DNA of 52,688 nt from JABDGC01 sp964449835 (GTDB lineage: Bacteria > Pseudomonadota > Gammaproteobacteria > DSM-16500). The position numbers were made by a program, and so were the translations under genes. The stretch lies in NCBI GenBank assembly GCA_964449835.1, contig CAYVBZ010000004.1, positions 1-52,688 of the forward strand. Direction: 5' to 3'. Below are positions 41,222-49,865 of the stretch, one piece after another. Below the pieces are notes generated by a model, which was given only the letters and a program-made list of their open reading frames with translations, had not been told where the DNA came from and ran no database searches. How positions within the stretch are numbered: the first letter of the stretch is position 1; each line of letters begins with the position of its first letter.

Positions 41222-41668
41222 ATGTTTCGTGGTGCGAATGCAGTGAACATGGATGCCAAGGGCCGAATTGTCTTGCCAACGCGCTATCGCGCTTGTTTGC
41301 AAGGCGGCAGCATTTTAACCATTGATACCGAAGAGCGTTGTTTATTGCTCTATCCGCTCGCGGTCTGGGAAGAAATTGAAAACAAGCTTGCGACTTTACC
41401 CAGTTTTAACGCGCAAGCCCGCCGCATTCAGCGTTTGCTGATTGGGCATGCGACTGAAGTTGAATTAGACGCGCAGGGAAGAATGTTAATGCCTCCCTTA
41501 CTTAGGGAATATGCCGGCTTAGATAAGCGGGCTGTATTGGTGGGGCAGGGCAAAAAAATAGAATTATGGGCTGAGGCGAATTGGCAGGAATGCCGCAGCT
41601 TGTGGTTAAAAGAAGAACTTCGCGTAGACGGCGAATTGCCTGATGTAGTGAAGTTATTGTCTTTGTAA
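41222..41668 (+). CDS. mraZ: Transcriptional regulator MraZ
   Basis: A 148-residue, double AbrB-like protein that forms rings and represses the division and wall cluster. It starts MFRGANAVNMDAKGRIVLPT, and its second repeat is ATEVELDAQGRMLMPPLLRE; both D(A)(K/Q)GR motifs are intact. It heads the operon, with its presumed binding repeats upstream. rsmH follows 36 bases later. Confidence 0.96.
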   Translation: MFRGANAVNMDAKGRIVLPTRYRACLQGGSILTIDTEERCLLLYPLAVWEEIENKLATLPSFNAQARRIQRLLIGHATEVELDAQGRMLMPPLLREYAGLDKRAVLVGQGKKIELWAEANWQECRSLWLKEELRVDGELPDVVKLLSL

Positions 41669-41704
41669 GGTGAGTTTGTTTTTTGGTATGAGAGGGTCAA
41701 CGGT

Positions 41705-42658
41705 ATGGTGGCTTGTCGTATGAATACTGCAAGTAGCTCCCATCAGCCTGTTCTCCTGCGAGAGGCGATTGACGCTTTGTCAATTCAGCCCCACGGGGTC
41801 TACATTGATGCCACTTTCGGACGTGGCGGTCATTCACATCTTATTCTCTCCAAATTGAACAAAACCGGTCGTTTGTTGATTCTCGATAAAGATCCAACAG
41901 CCATTTTTCATGCCCGCCAGTATTTCGCGCAGGATAGGCGAGTTTCCATTTTTCACTCCTCCTTTGCAAAACTAAATGAGATTCTTTCCGCAGAAAAGCT
42001 TTTGGGAAAAGTGGATGGCATTTTATTTGACCTGGGTGTTTCTTCACCGCAATTGGACGAGGCCGAGCGGGGTTTTAGCTTTATGCGTGAAGGCAAGCTC
42101 GATATGCGGATGAACCCCATGCGGGGCGTGGACGCGGCCACCTGGCTTTCCGAGGTGAGCGAGGCCGAGTTGACCCGCGTTCTTTTCGAGTATGGCGAAG
42201 AACGCTTTGCGCGACGCATTGCGCGCGCGCTGGTGCAAGCGCGCCAGGAAGCGCCCATCCAGACTACGACGCAATTACGCGATTTGGTTGCCAAAGCCAT
42301 TCCATCAAAACCGCAAGACAAGCATCCGGCGACGCGTAGTTTTTTGGCGATTCGAATTGTGATTAACCAAGAACTGGAAGAAATACAGCTCGGTTTGGAG
42401 CAAACGCTGACGGCCTTGATGCCCGGCGGCCGTTTAGCAGTGATCAGTTTTCATTCTTTAGAAGACCGTATTGTGAAGCGTTTTATTCAACACCATGAAC
42501 GAGGGGATGATTTTCCGCCGGAACTGCCGGTGAAACACCATGCTTTGCAACAAAAGCTTAGACGAGTTGGACGCGCGGTCCATCCTTCCGAGGAAGAAGT
42601 GGCGGCCAATCCCAGGGCGCGAAGTGCAATCTTACGTATTGCGGAGAAACAACCATGA
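41705..42658 (+). CDS. rsmH: 16S rRNA (cytosine1402-N4)-methyltransferase
   Basis: A 317-residue SAM-dependent methyltransferase acting on C1402, the same base as RsmI. Motifs are HQPVLLREAIDAL, IDATFGRGGHSHLIL, GILFDLGVSSPQLDEAERGF, FSFMREGKLDMRM and ISFHSLEDRIVKRF. ATG 41705 has AGAGGG 8 bases upstream; an alternative ATG is at 41720. The end overlaps ftsL by 4 bases (ATGA). Confidence 0.95.
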   Translation: MVACRMNTASSSHQPVLLREAIDALSIQPHGVYIDATFGRGGHSHLILSKLNKTGRLLILDKDPTAIFHARQYFAQDRRVSIFHSSFAKLNEILSAEKLLGKVDGILFDLGVSSPQLDEAERGFSFMREGKLDMRMNPMRGVDAATWLSEVSEAELTRVLFEYGEERFARRIARALVQARQEAPIQTTTQLRDLVAKAIPSKPQDKHPATRSFLAIRIVINQELEEIQLGLEQTLTALMPGGRLAVISFHSLEDRIVKRFIQHHERGDDFPPELPVKHHALQQKLRRVGRAVHPSEEEVAANPRARSAILRIAEKQP

Positions 42659-42990
42659 ACGCAGCAGCGAAATTGTTAAATCAGAGCACTCTCTCTCGTC
42701 ATTGGGCGCTGAGCGTCTTTTTGACACGGACGCAATGGCTCTTGTCGGGTTTTCTCTTCCTGATTTTCATGTCGGCTTTTAGTATTATCTACACGACCAA
42801 CTCAGCGCGGGATATGCATGCCAGTTTGTACCAGGGCCGCTATGAATATAGTCGTTTGTATGCAGAGCAAGGACAGCTGCTTTTGGAACGCGGCACTTTG
42901 GGCATGCAGGCCCGTATACAGCGCGTTGCGGAAAGGAGCTTAGGTATGGTGGTCCCAAATCATCAGTCGGTCGTGATGATTCATGAGTGA
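42655..42990 (+). CDS. ftsL: Cell division protein FtsL
   Basis: 111 residues with a short cytoplasmic start, one membrane helix (WLLSGFLFLIFMSAFSIIYT) and a periplasmic helix with heptad-like pattern (EYSRLYAEQGQLLLERGTLG, then RIQRVAERSLGMVVP). This is the usual layout of FtsL, which acts with FtsB and FtsQ to activate FtsWI. The assignment rests on topology and position between rsmH and ftsI; the LGMVVP ending is typical. Confidence 0.92.
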   Translation: MNAAAKLLNQSTLSRHWALSVFLTRTQWLLSGFLFLIFMSAFSIIYTTNSARDMHASLYQGRYEYSRLYAEQGQLLLERGTLGMQARIQRVAERSLGMVVPNHQSVVMIHE

Positions 42991-43012
42991 GAGCTAAGTT
43001 ATTAGCAAGAAA

Positions 43013-44686
43013 TTGACAGCTGCGTTTATTCCCTGGCGATTTTATGTCGTCATCTCCTTTATTGTTCTTCTTGTTTCAATTTTGATTGGACGTGTTGTCT
43101 ATCTCACCTTGGTGAATCAAGCTTTTCTGCGCACAGAAGGCAATGCGCGCACCGTTCGTGTGGTCGATATCCCCGCCTTCCGCGGCATGATTTTCGACCG
43201 GAATGGCCAGCCTTTGGCGGTGAGTGCAGAGGTTTTTTCCCTCTGGGTGAATCCACAAGTCTTTGCGCCATCGCTGCGAGAGTGGCGTCTTCTGCAGCGC
43301 GCCCTTTCGCTTCGACCGGCACGCCTCAAAGCGCTATTGCTACAGGAGAAAAGCAAAGGGCGTGAGTTTTTTTATTTGAAGCGGGGGGTGACGCCGGAGC
43401 TGGCCGAAAAATTTAAAAAAGAGACGCTTCCGGGTCTCTATTTACAGAGAGAATTTAAACGCTTTTATCCTGAAGGAGAGGTGACCGCCCAGCTGCTTGG
43501 ATCGACCAATGTGGATGACTGGGGCCAAGAAGGGCTGGAACTGGCCTACAATGATTGGCTGCGGGGGGCCCCTGGTAAAAAAGTCGTGGTCCGGGACCGT
43601 TTAGGGCAGGTCATCTCAGACCTTAAATTGATTCAGGACCAAAAGCCGGGCCAACATTTGGTTTTGAGTATTGACCGGCGCATTCAATATCTGGCCTACC
43701 GTGAATTAAGCCGGGGTGTAAAGGAGAATGTAGCACAGTCCGGTACAGCGGTGGTTTTAGACCCAAAGACCGGAGAAGTCTTGGCCATGGTGAATTATCC
43801 TTCTTTTAATCCAAATCATCGCCGCAGCGCGGGAGGGGCCATTTATCGCAATTTGGCCGTGACGGATGTTTTTGAACCGGGTTCAACCATCAAGTCTTTT
43901 AGTGCCGCCTGTGCTTTGAGCAGCGGGAAGTTTAAACCGAACACTAAAATTGACACTTTTCCTGGATGGATGCGGGTTGGCCATAACCTGGTCCATGATG
44001 ACAAAAACAATGGCGTGTTGACCTTAACACAGGTGCTTCAGCGTTCAAGCGATGTGGGCACGACCAAAATGATTCTGGCTTTGCCTTCGCAGCAGTTATT
44101 GAATTTATTGCATGCTGTGGGTTTTGGTGAAACGACTAATATTGAATTTCCGGGTGAGCAAACCGGTGTTCTGACGCAACGTTCCGTATGGGGCCCCTTT
44201 ATGTTGGCCACCCTGTCCTGGGGCTATGGCCTGTCAGTGACACCTTTGCAATTAGCTCGGGCCTACGCCGTGCTCGCTAATAACGGGACACGCTTGCCCA
44301 TGACCTTGTTGCGTCGGGAAGGCCCCCCCCCTGCCGGTGAGCAAGTGATGACGCCTGTGATTACCCAGGAAATGCTAAAGATGTTGGAGTCGGTGGTTGC
44401 CAAAGGCGGAACAGGGCTGTCCGCACGGATTCCAGCCTATCGTGTCGCCGGGAAGACCGGCACAGCGCGGATGCTGGGCCCTCAAGGTTACCAAGCCCAT
44501 CATCACATTTCCTCTTTTGTCGGCATAGCGCCTGTGTCTCATCCGGCTTTGGTGGTGGTTGTGGTGCTGCGTGATCCGCAAGGGAAACACTATTATGGCG
44601 GGCCCGTCTCAGGGCCTGTTTTTTCTAAAATCATGGAAGGAGCGCTGCGCATCTTGAATGTTGAACCGGATTCGGTGAGTGGATAG
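43013..44686 (+). CDS. ftsI: Division transpeptidase FtsI (PBP3)
   Basis: The class B penicillin-binding protein that crosslinks septal peptidoglycan with FtsW; 557 residues. It has an N-terminal membrane anchor (FYVVISFIVLLVSILIGRVV), a pedestal domain (RGMIFDRNGQPLAVSAEVFS), and the transpeptidase domain with the nucleophile in EPGSTIKSF and KTG in AGKTGTARM. The middle motif reads SSD (QRSSDVGTTKM) where division PBPs usually have SSN. No ATG or GTG lies near the expected start: TTG 43013 is the nearest usable codon, and ATT 43001 (SKKLTAAF) is an alternative with GAGAG upstream. murE follows. Confidence 0.94.
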   Translation: MTAAFIPWRFYVVISFIVLLVSILIGRVVYLTLVNQAFLRTEGNARTVRVVDIPAFRGMIFDRNGQPLAVSAEVFSLWVNPQVFAPSLREWRLLQRALSLRPARLKALLLQEKSKGREFFYLKRGVTPELAEKFKKETLPGLYLQREFKRFYPEGEVTAQLLGSTNVDDWGQEGLELAYNDWLRGAPGKKVVVRDRLGQVISDLKLIQDQKPGQHLVLSIDRRIQYLAYRELSRGVKENVAQSGTAVVLDPKTGEVLAMVNYPSFNPNHRRSAGGAIYRNLAVTDVFEPGSTIKSFSAACALSSGKFKPNTKIDTFPGWMRVGHNLVHDDKNNGVLTLTQVLQRSSDVGTTKMILALPSQQLLNLLHAVGFGETTNIEFPGEQTGVLTQRSVWGPFMLATLSWGYGLSVTPLQLARAYAVLANNGTRLPMTLLRREGPPPAGEQVMTPVITQEMLKMLESVVAKGGTGLSARIPAYRVAGKTGTARMLGPQGYQAHHHISSFVGIAPVSHPALVVVVVLRDPQGKHYYGGPVSGPVFSKIMEGALRILNVEPDSVSG

Positions 44687-44743
44687 CTGTTATTTTGAGC
44701 TAAAAACCGCTATCATATCCAAGGTTTTTTGGGTATTTCAAGC

Positions 44744-46237
44744 ATGCAGTTATCAACCTTATTGGCTTCAATATTTCCTCTAAGTGATTCTTTTGATTGT
44801 GAAATTTTAGGGCTTGCGCAAGACAGCCGGCTGCTTCAGGCCGGTTATTTATTTTTAGCCTGCCGCGGGAAGACCTTTGATGGCCGCAATTATATTGAAG
44901 AAGCCATCGCGAAAGGGGCTAAAGCAGTCCTTGCTGAAGGGGAGGAGGGGGCGCCTCGACTTGAGTGGCGGAACCGGGTCCCTCTGATTCATTTGCCTCA
45001 GCTTTCCTCCTGGGTTGCGGAATTGGCTTCTAAATTTTATCGAGACCCGGGAAAGGGATTGCAACTTGTAGGGGTGACGGGGACCAATGGCAAAACCTCT
45101 TGTTCTCATTTCGTGGCGCAGGCTTTGCACTTTCTTGATCGACCCTGCGGTCTCATCGGGACCTTGGGATATGGCTTGCCCGGGGCCTTAAAAGAAACCT
45201 TGATGACCACTCCAGACACAGTGACGCTGCAACGTTTCTTGGCTGAATTTCAGAGACAAAAGCTGCAAGCAGCCGCGATGGAGGTTTCTTCACATAGCTT
45301 GGACCAAAAGCGCATTGAGGGGCTTGTTTTTGATGTGGGTATTTTTACCAACCTGACCCAGGACCATTTGGATTATCATAAAAATATGGCGGCCTATGGC
45401 GCCGCTAAGAAACGTTTTTTTACCGATTATCCTTTGCGGCGCGCTGTGATCAATGCCGACGATGCTTTTGGACGGGAACTCATTGCTTTGCTTCCCTGCG
45501 AAAAAGTACTTGCTTATAGTTGCGAGGGCCCCTTTGCCGGTCTGCCCACTATTTTTGTTGAGCACGCGCAATTTACGCTTTCCGGGATTCAGGCCAGGGT
45601 TTCAACACCTTGGGGCGTGGGCGAGCTATTTTCACCGATTGTCGGCGAATTCAACTTGAGTAATTTGTTGGCTGTGCTCACAACCCTTGGTGCCTTGGGT
45701 TTTCCTTTATCTTCTGCGCTGGCCAGCCTCGCTCAGTTAAAGCCCGTTCCAGGACGGATGCAAATCTTGGGCGGCGGAAAAAATCCCTGGGTGGTCGTGG
45801 ATTACTCGCATACGCCGGACTCCTTGGAGAAAGCCCTGCGTGCGCTTCGCAAGCATTGCCAAGGCCAATTGTACTGTCTCATGGGTTGCGGCGGAGACCG
45901 GGATAAAAGCAAGCGTCCCCAGATGGGGGCGGTGGCTGAGCAATTCGCTGATTTTGTGACACTGACGAGTGATAATCCCCGGCATGAAGACCCAGAGCGG
46001 ATCATCGCGGAAATTCGTCTAGGGTTGAAAAAGCCAGAAGAGGCGGCCATTCAGCCCAACCGTTCTCAAGCGATTCAAGACGTTATACAATCGGCAAGGG
46101 CAGGTGATTATGTGCTGATTGCGGGGAAAGGTGCTGAGACTTATCAGCAGATTGGCGATGTGAGGCTTCCTTTTGATGATGTCCTGCAAGTGGAGGAAGT
46201 TTTGACAAAAATTAAAACCGCCTCTCTTCCAACGTAG
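44744..46237 (+). CDS. murE: UDP-MurNAc-tripeptide ligase MurE (meso-diaminopimelate type)
   Basis: A cytosolic Mur ligase that adds the third stem residue to UDP-MurNAc-L-Ala-D-Glu. The product has 497 residues. The ATP site is VGVTGTNGKTSCSHFVAQAL, with AMEVSSHSLDQKRIEGLVFD and TNLTQDHLDYHKNM following. The specificity motif DNPRHEDPERI indicates meso-diaminopimelate. The domain end has GKGAETYQQIG. ATG 44744 is chosen because it opens the family alignment; the frame extends to a TTG at 44729. murF, normally next, is absent: mraY starts 48 bases after the stop. Confidence 0.94.
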   Translation: MQLSTLLASIFPLSDSFDCEILGLAQDSRLLQAGYLFLACRGKTFDGRNYIEEAIAKGAKAVLAEGEEGAPRLEWRNRVPLIHLPQLSSWVAELASKFYRDPGKGLQLVGVTGTNGKTSCSHFVAQALHFLDRPCGLIGTLGYGLPGALKETLMTTPDTVTLQRFLAEFQRQKLQAAAMEVSSHSLDQKRIEGLVFDVGIFTNLTQDHLDYHKNMAAYGAAKKRFFTDYPLRRAVINADDAFGRELIALLPCEKVLAYSCEGPFAGLPTIFVEHAQFTLSGIQARVSTPWGVGELFSPIVGEFNLSNLLAVLTTLGALGFPLSSALASLAQLKPVPGRMQILGGGKNPWVVVDYSHTPDSLEKALRALRKHCQGQLYCLMGCGGDRDKSKRPQMGAVAEQFADFVTLTSDNPRHEDPERIIAEIRLGLKKPEEAAIQPNRSQAIQDVIQSARAGDYVLIAGKGAETYQQIGDVRLPFDDVLQVEEVLTKIKTASLPT

Positions 46238-46284
46238 CTGGGAGAGGGGCTAGGTTATTTGCCGTTTTATAGAGGACCAAAGCA

Positions 46285-47367
46285 ATGCTATTATGGTTGA
46301 GTAACTGGTTAGCGCAATACTATCATGTGTTTCACGTCTTTCAATATCTGACGCTGCGTGCGATTTTAGGAACGCTCACTTCTTTGTTGCTGGCTCTTTT
46401 TGTGGGGCCTATGCTCATCCGGCGCTTGACACAGCACCATATCGGACAGGTGGTGCGTAATGACGGCCCGCAAAGTCATTTATCTAAAACGGGCACGCCG
46501 ACGATGGGCGGCGCCTTGGTCTTGGTTGCGGTCGCGGTGAGTACCTTGCTGTGGGCCGATCTCACGAACCAGTATGTGTGGGTGATTTTACTTAGCACGC
46601 TAGGCTTTGGTTTGATTGGCTGGCAGGATGATTACCGTAAATTAATTTTAAAGCGCAGCAAAGGGCTGAGTGCGAAAGAGAAAATACTTTATCAATCCTT
46701 ACTGGGTTTAATGGTTGCTTTTTATCTGTATTTTTCGGCGACCTTGCCCAGTCAAACGCAGTTTATTATCCCTTTCTTCAAAAACGTGCTACTGCCGCTT
46801 GGGCCTTTTTTTATTATTCTGGCCTATCTCGTCATTGTTGGTTCGAGTAATGCAGTCAATTTGACGGATGGCCTGGACGGGTTGGCGATTATGCCAACGG
46901 TCATGATCGCGGGGGCTTTAGGTATTTTTGCCTATGCTGCAGGTAATAGTCATTTCGCAGCTTATCTCGTTATCCCCTATATTCCCGGTTGTGGAGAATT
47001 GGTTGTTTTTTGCGGTGCCTTAGTCGGCGCGGGGCTCGGCTTTCTTTGGTTTAATACCTATCCCGCGCAAGTTTTTATGGGCGATGTTGGAGCGCTTGCA
47101 CTGGGAGCGGCCCTCGGGGTGATCGCGGTCATTGTGCGGCAGGAAATTGTCTTTTTTATGATGAGCGGCATTTTTGTTTTGGAAACGGTCTCGGTTATTT
47201 TGCAGGTGGGTTCTTATAAATTAACGGGCAAACGCGTTTTCCGCATGGCGCCGATTCATCATCATTTTGAATTAAAAGGCTGGCCAGAGCCGCGCGTCAT
47301 TGTGCGCTTTTGGATTATTACTTTTGTCTTGGTTTTATGCGGGCTCGCAACTTTGAAGTTGCGATGA
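46285..47367 (+). CDS. mraY: Phospho-MurNAc-pentapeptide transferase MraY
   Basis: A polytopic inner-membrane enzyme, 360 residues, that transfers phospho-MurNAc-pentapeptide to undecaprenyl phosphate, forming lipid I. Signature blocks are SKTGTPTMGGALVLVAV, GWQDDYRKLILKRSKGLSAK, SSNAVNLTDGLDGLAIMPT, QVFMGDVGALALGAALG and MAPIHHHFELKGWPEPRVIV. The Asp pairs and the HHH motif are intact. The 47-base gap before it contains a small hairpin and no gene. Confidence 0.97.
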   Translation: MLLWLSNWLAQYYHVFHVFQYLTLRAILGTLTSLLLALFVGPMLIRRLTQHHIGQVVRNDGPQSHLSKTGTPTMGGALVLVAVAVSTLLWADLTNQYVWVILLSTLGFGLIGWQDDYRKLILKRSKGLSAKEKILYQSLLGLMVAFYLYFSATLPSQTQFIIPFFKNVLLPLGPFFIILAYLVIVGSSNAVNLTDGLDGLAIMPTVMIAGALGIFAYAAGNSHFAAYLVIPYIPGCGELVVFCGALVGAGLGFLWFNTYPAQVFMGDVGALALGAALGVIAVIVRQEIVFFMMSGIFVLETVSVILQVGSYKLTGKRVFRMAPIHHHFELKGWPEPRVIVRFWIITFVLVLCGLATLKLR

Positions 47368-47380
47368 GGAATTTGAAAAG

Positions 47381-48721
47381 ATGCCGATGAAAAATTTACA
47401 TGTCGTAGTGGGTTTAGGGGAGACAGGCTTGTCCTGCGTGCGTTATCTTTCTGCGCAAAACATTCCGGTCGCGGTGACCGATACACGCGAGGGCCCGCCG
47501 GCTCTTTCGGAGCTGAAAAAAAAATTTCCAAACGTCGTACTTGCTTTGGGTGCCTTGAGTGAAGATTTGCTGAATGATGCGGAGGTGATCGTCTGCAGTC
47601 CAGGGGTGGCCTTGACGGAGCCTGCGCTTGAAAAACAAAAGGCGAGAGGCGTGCCCATCATTGGGGACATTGAATTATTCGCGCGCGCCGCCAATGCGCC
47701 TGTGATTGCCATTACCGGCTCAAACGCAAAAAGCACAGTCACGACTCTAGTAGGCTTGATGATGAAAGCTGCCGGTTTAAAGGTGAAAGTGGGCGGGAAC
47801 TTAGGCGTTCCGGCCTTGGATTTGCTGGACTTTCAGTCTCCCCCAGCGGCCTATGTTATGGAGCTGTCCAGCTTTCAGTTGGAATCAACTTTTAGCTTAA
47901 AGCCGCGCGTTGCGGCCGTTCTGAATATCACGCCGGACCACATGGACCGTTATGCGAGTTTTCAGGAATACCGGGCGGCGAAACTGCGGATTTACCACGG
48001 TTGTCAGTCTGCCGTCTGTAACCGTGACGATGTGAACACAGAATGTGGCGAGCAGTTTAGCCAGCGACGTTTTTATTTTACCCTGAGCGGGCCTGTTCAA
48101 AATGAATTTGGCTTAATGAAAAAAAACGATAAAACTTATTTAGCTTTTGAGACGGAAGGTCTCATGCCTGTCGCCGATCTACCCGTGCGCGGCCGACACT
48201 ATCAGGCGAACGCTTTGGCGGCGCTTGCGATTGGACATGCCTTTGGTCTTTCGATGAAACCCATGTTGAAAGTTTTAGGCGAGTTTAAAGGGCTAACGCA
48301 TCGCTGCCAACTCGTGCGCGAGCTGAATGGTGTTTATTGGTACAATGATTCCAAGGGCACCAATGTCGGCGCTACCTTGGCCGCAATGGAAGGCTTGGGC
48401 TGCGAAATTGCTGGCAAGCTTATTTTGATCGCGGGCGGCGTAAGCAAAAGTGCTGATTTTTCCCCGCTTGTTCCCGCGGCAAACCAATTTGTGAGAACGG
48501 CGATCTTCATTGGCGAAGCGGCACCGGTTCTGGCTGAAACCTTTGCCAATGCCAGCGAAGTTTTATTTGCAAAAGACTTGCCTGAAGCGATTCAACGGGC
48601 AGACCAGAAAGCCCATCCCGGCGACTGTGTTTTATTGTCCCCGGCCTGCGCCAGTTTTGATATGTTTAAGAATTATGAACATCGCGGAGAAGTCTTTATG
48701 CAGTTAGTGCGGGAACTTTAA
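47381..48721 (+). CDS. murD: UDP-MurNAc-L-alanine:D-glutamate ligase MurD
   Basis: A 446-residue Mur ligase that adds D-glutamate to UDP-MurNAc-L-Ala. It has the N-terminal UDP-binding region (VVVGLGETGLSCVRYLSAQN), the ATP-binding loop ITGSNAKSTVTTLVGLMMKA, the conserved VLNITPDHMDRYASFQEYRA and NDSKGTNVGATLAAMEGL. The ATP loop reads GSNAKST where GTNGKST/GSNGKST is commoner. ATG 47381 has GAGGA 10 bases upstream. ftsW follows 1 base after the stop. Confidence 0.96.
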   Translation: MPMKNLHVVVGLGETGLSCVRYLSAQNIPVAVTDTREGPPALSELKKKFPNVVLALGALSEDLLNDAEVIVCSPGVALTEPALEKQKARGVPIIGDIELFARAANAPVIAITGSNAKSTVTTLVGLMMKAAGLKVKVGGNLGVPALDLLDFQSPPAAYVMELSSFQLESTFSLKPRVAAVLNITPDHMDRYASFQEYRAAKLRIYHGCQSAVCNRDDVNTECGEQFSQRRFYFTLSGPVQNEFGLMKKNDKTYLAFETEGLMPVADLPVRGRHYQANALAALAIGHAFGLSMKPMLKVLGEFKGLTHRCQLVRELNGVYWYNDSKGTNVGATLAAMEGLGCEIAGKLILIAGGVSKSADFSPLVPAANQFVRTAIFIGEAAPVLAETFANASEVLFAKDLPEAIQRADQKAHPGDCVLLSPACASFDMFKNYEHRGEVFMQLVREL

Positions 48722-48722
48722 A

Positions 48723-49865
48723 ATGCGAAGGCAGATGATTGCAAAGCCTTCGCCTTATGATTATCTGCTGATTTTATATGTGCTCGCGCTTTTATTGCTG
48801 GGCTTATTAATGATGACCTCCGCTTCCATTAATGTCTCAGACCAAGAAATGCATCAGCCTTTTTATTTTTTTTTCCGGCAAGTGGTTTATCTTTCGGGCG
48901 GCTGTCTTCTGGGGGCGCTGATCATTCAATTTGAAGTGGAAACCTGGGAGCGGCTTAGCTGGCTCCTGCTGATTTTGGCCTTGCTTGCCTTGACCTTGGT
49001 AATTATTCCAGGCCTGGGCCGCTCCGTGAATGGCAGCATGCGCTGGCTCGGAATAGGGCCTCTCGGTTTTCAGGTGTCTGAATTTGCGAAGCTTGCCCTC
49101 ATCATTTATATGGCGGGCTATTTGTGGCGTCATCACCACGAGATTAAAACCCAGCTTAGCGGGTTTTTGAAGCCTATGGGCATTTTGGCGCTGGTATCTG
49201 CGCTTTTGCTGCGCGAACCCGATTTTGGCGCTTTGGTTGTGATTACGGGGACGACCTTGGGGTTAATGTTTCTTGCGGGCATGCGTCTTCGTCATTTTCT
49301 GCTCTTGTTTGGCGGCGCGGTTTTAGGTTTGTCTGCTTTGGCCATTTCAGCGCCTTATCGTCTGGCCCGTCTGACTTCTTTTTCAAATCCTTGGGCGCAC
49401 CCCTTCGATAGCGGTTATCAGTTAACGCAGTCCCTCATTGCTTTTGGCCGCGGCGGGTGGTTGGGTGTCGGTTTGGGGAAAAGCGTTCAAAAACTTTTTT
49501 ATCTTCCGGAAGCGCATACGGATTTTCTTTTCGCGGTGATTGCAGAAGAGCTGGGTTTGCTCGGCACGCTCTGCGTTGTTTTGCTCTTTACCTTGCTGGT
49601 TATGCGCATTTTTTCCATTGGGCGAAGAGCACAGCAATTAGGCCAACATTTTGCGGGGTTTTTAGCCTATGGCTTTGCCATCTGGGTCGCGATTCAGTTT
49701 GTCGTCAGCATTGGCGTCAATTCCGGTCTTTTGCCCACCAAAGGTTTGACGCTTCCCTTTATGAGTTATGGCGGCAGCAGCTTGTTGATTCACTGTCTCA
49801 TGATCGCCTTGGTGCTACGCATCGATTATGAAAACCGCTTAATTGAAATGGGATTACGGGAATGA
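48723..49865 (+). CDS. ftsW: Septal lipid II polymerase FtsW
   Basis: A SEDS-family glycosyltransferase, 380 residues, about ten membrane helices, that polymerises septal glycan with FtsI. Conserved stretches are GSMRWLGIGPLGFQVSEFAK, LLREPDFGALVVITGTTLGL, ALIAFGRGGWLGVGLGKSVQ (as SLIAFGRGG) and LPEAHTDFLFAVIAEELGL. The end is GLTLPFMSYGGSSLL. It starts 1 base after murD and overlaps murG by 4 bases (ATGA). Confidence 0.96.
   Translation: MRRQMIAKPSPYDYLLILYVLALLLLGLLMMTSASINVSDQEMHQPFYFFFRQVVYLSGGCLLGALIIQFEVETWERLSWLLLILALLALTLVIIPGLGRSVNGSMRWLGIGPLGFQVSEFAKLALIIYMAGYLWRHHHEIKTQLSGFLKPMGILALVSALLLREPDFGALVVITGTTLGLMFLAGMRLRHFLLLFGGAVLGLSALAISAPYRLARLTSFSNPWAHPFDSGYQLTQSLIAFGRGGWLGVGLGKSVQKLFYLPEAHTDFLFAVIAEELGLLGTLCVVLLFTLLVMRIFSIGRRAQQLGQHFAGFLAYGFAIWVAIQFVVSIGVNSGLLPTKGLTLPFMSYGGSSLLIHCLMIALVLRIDYENRLIEMGLRE

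Noticed and set aside
40963..41279. Two overlapping minus-strand frames upstream of mraZ
   Set aside because: They cross the MraZ repeat array and the start of mraZ; no ribosome site, and their composition reflects the repeats.
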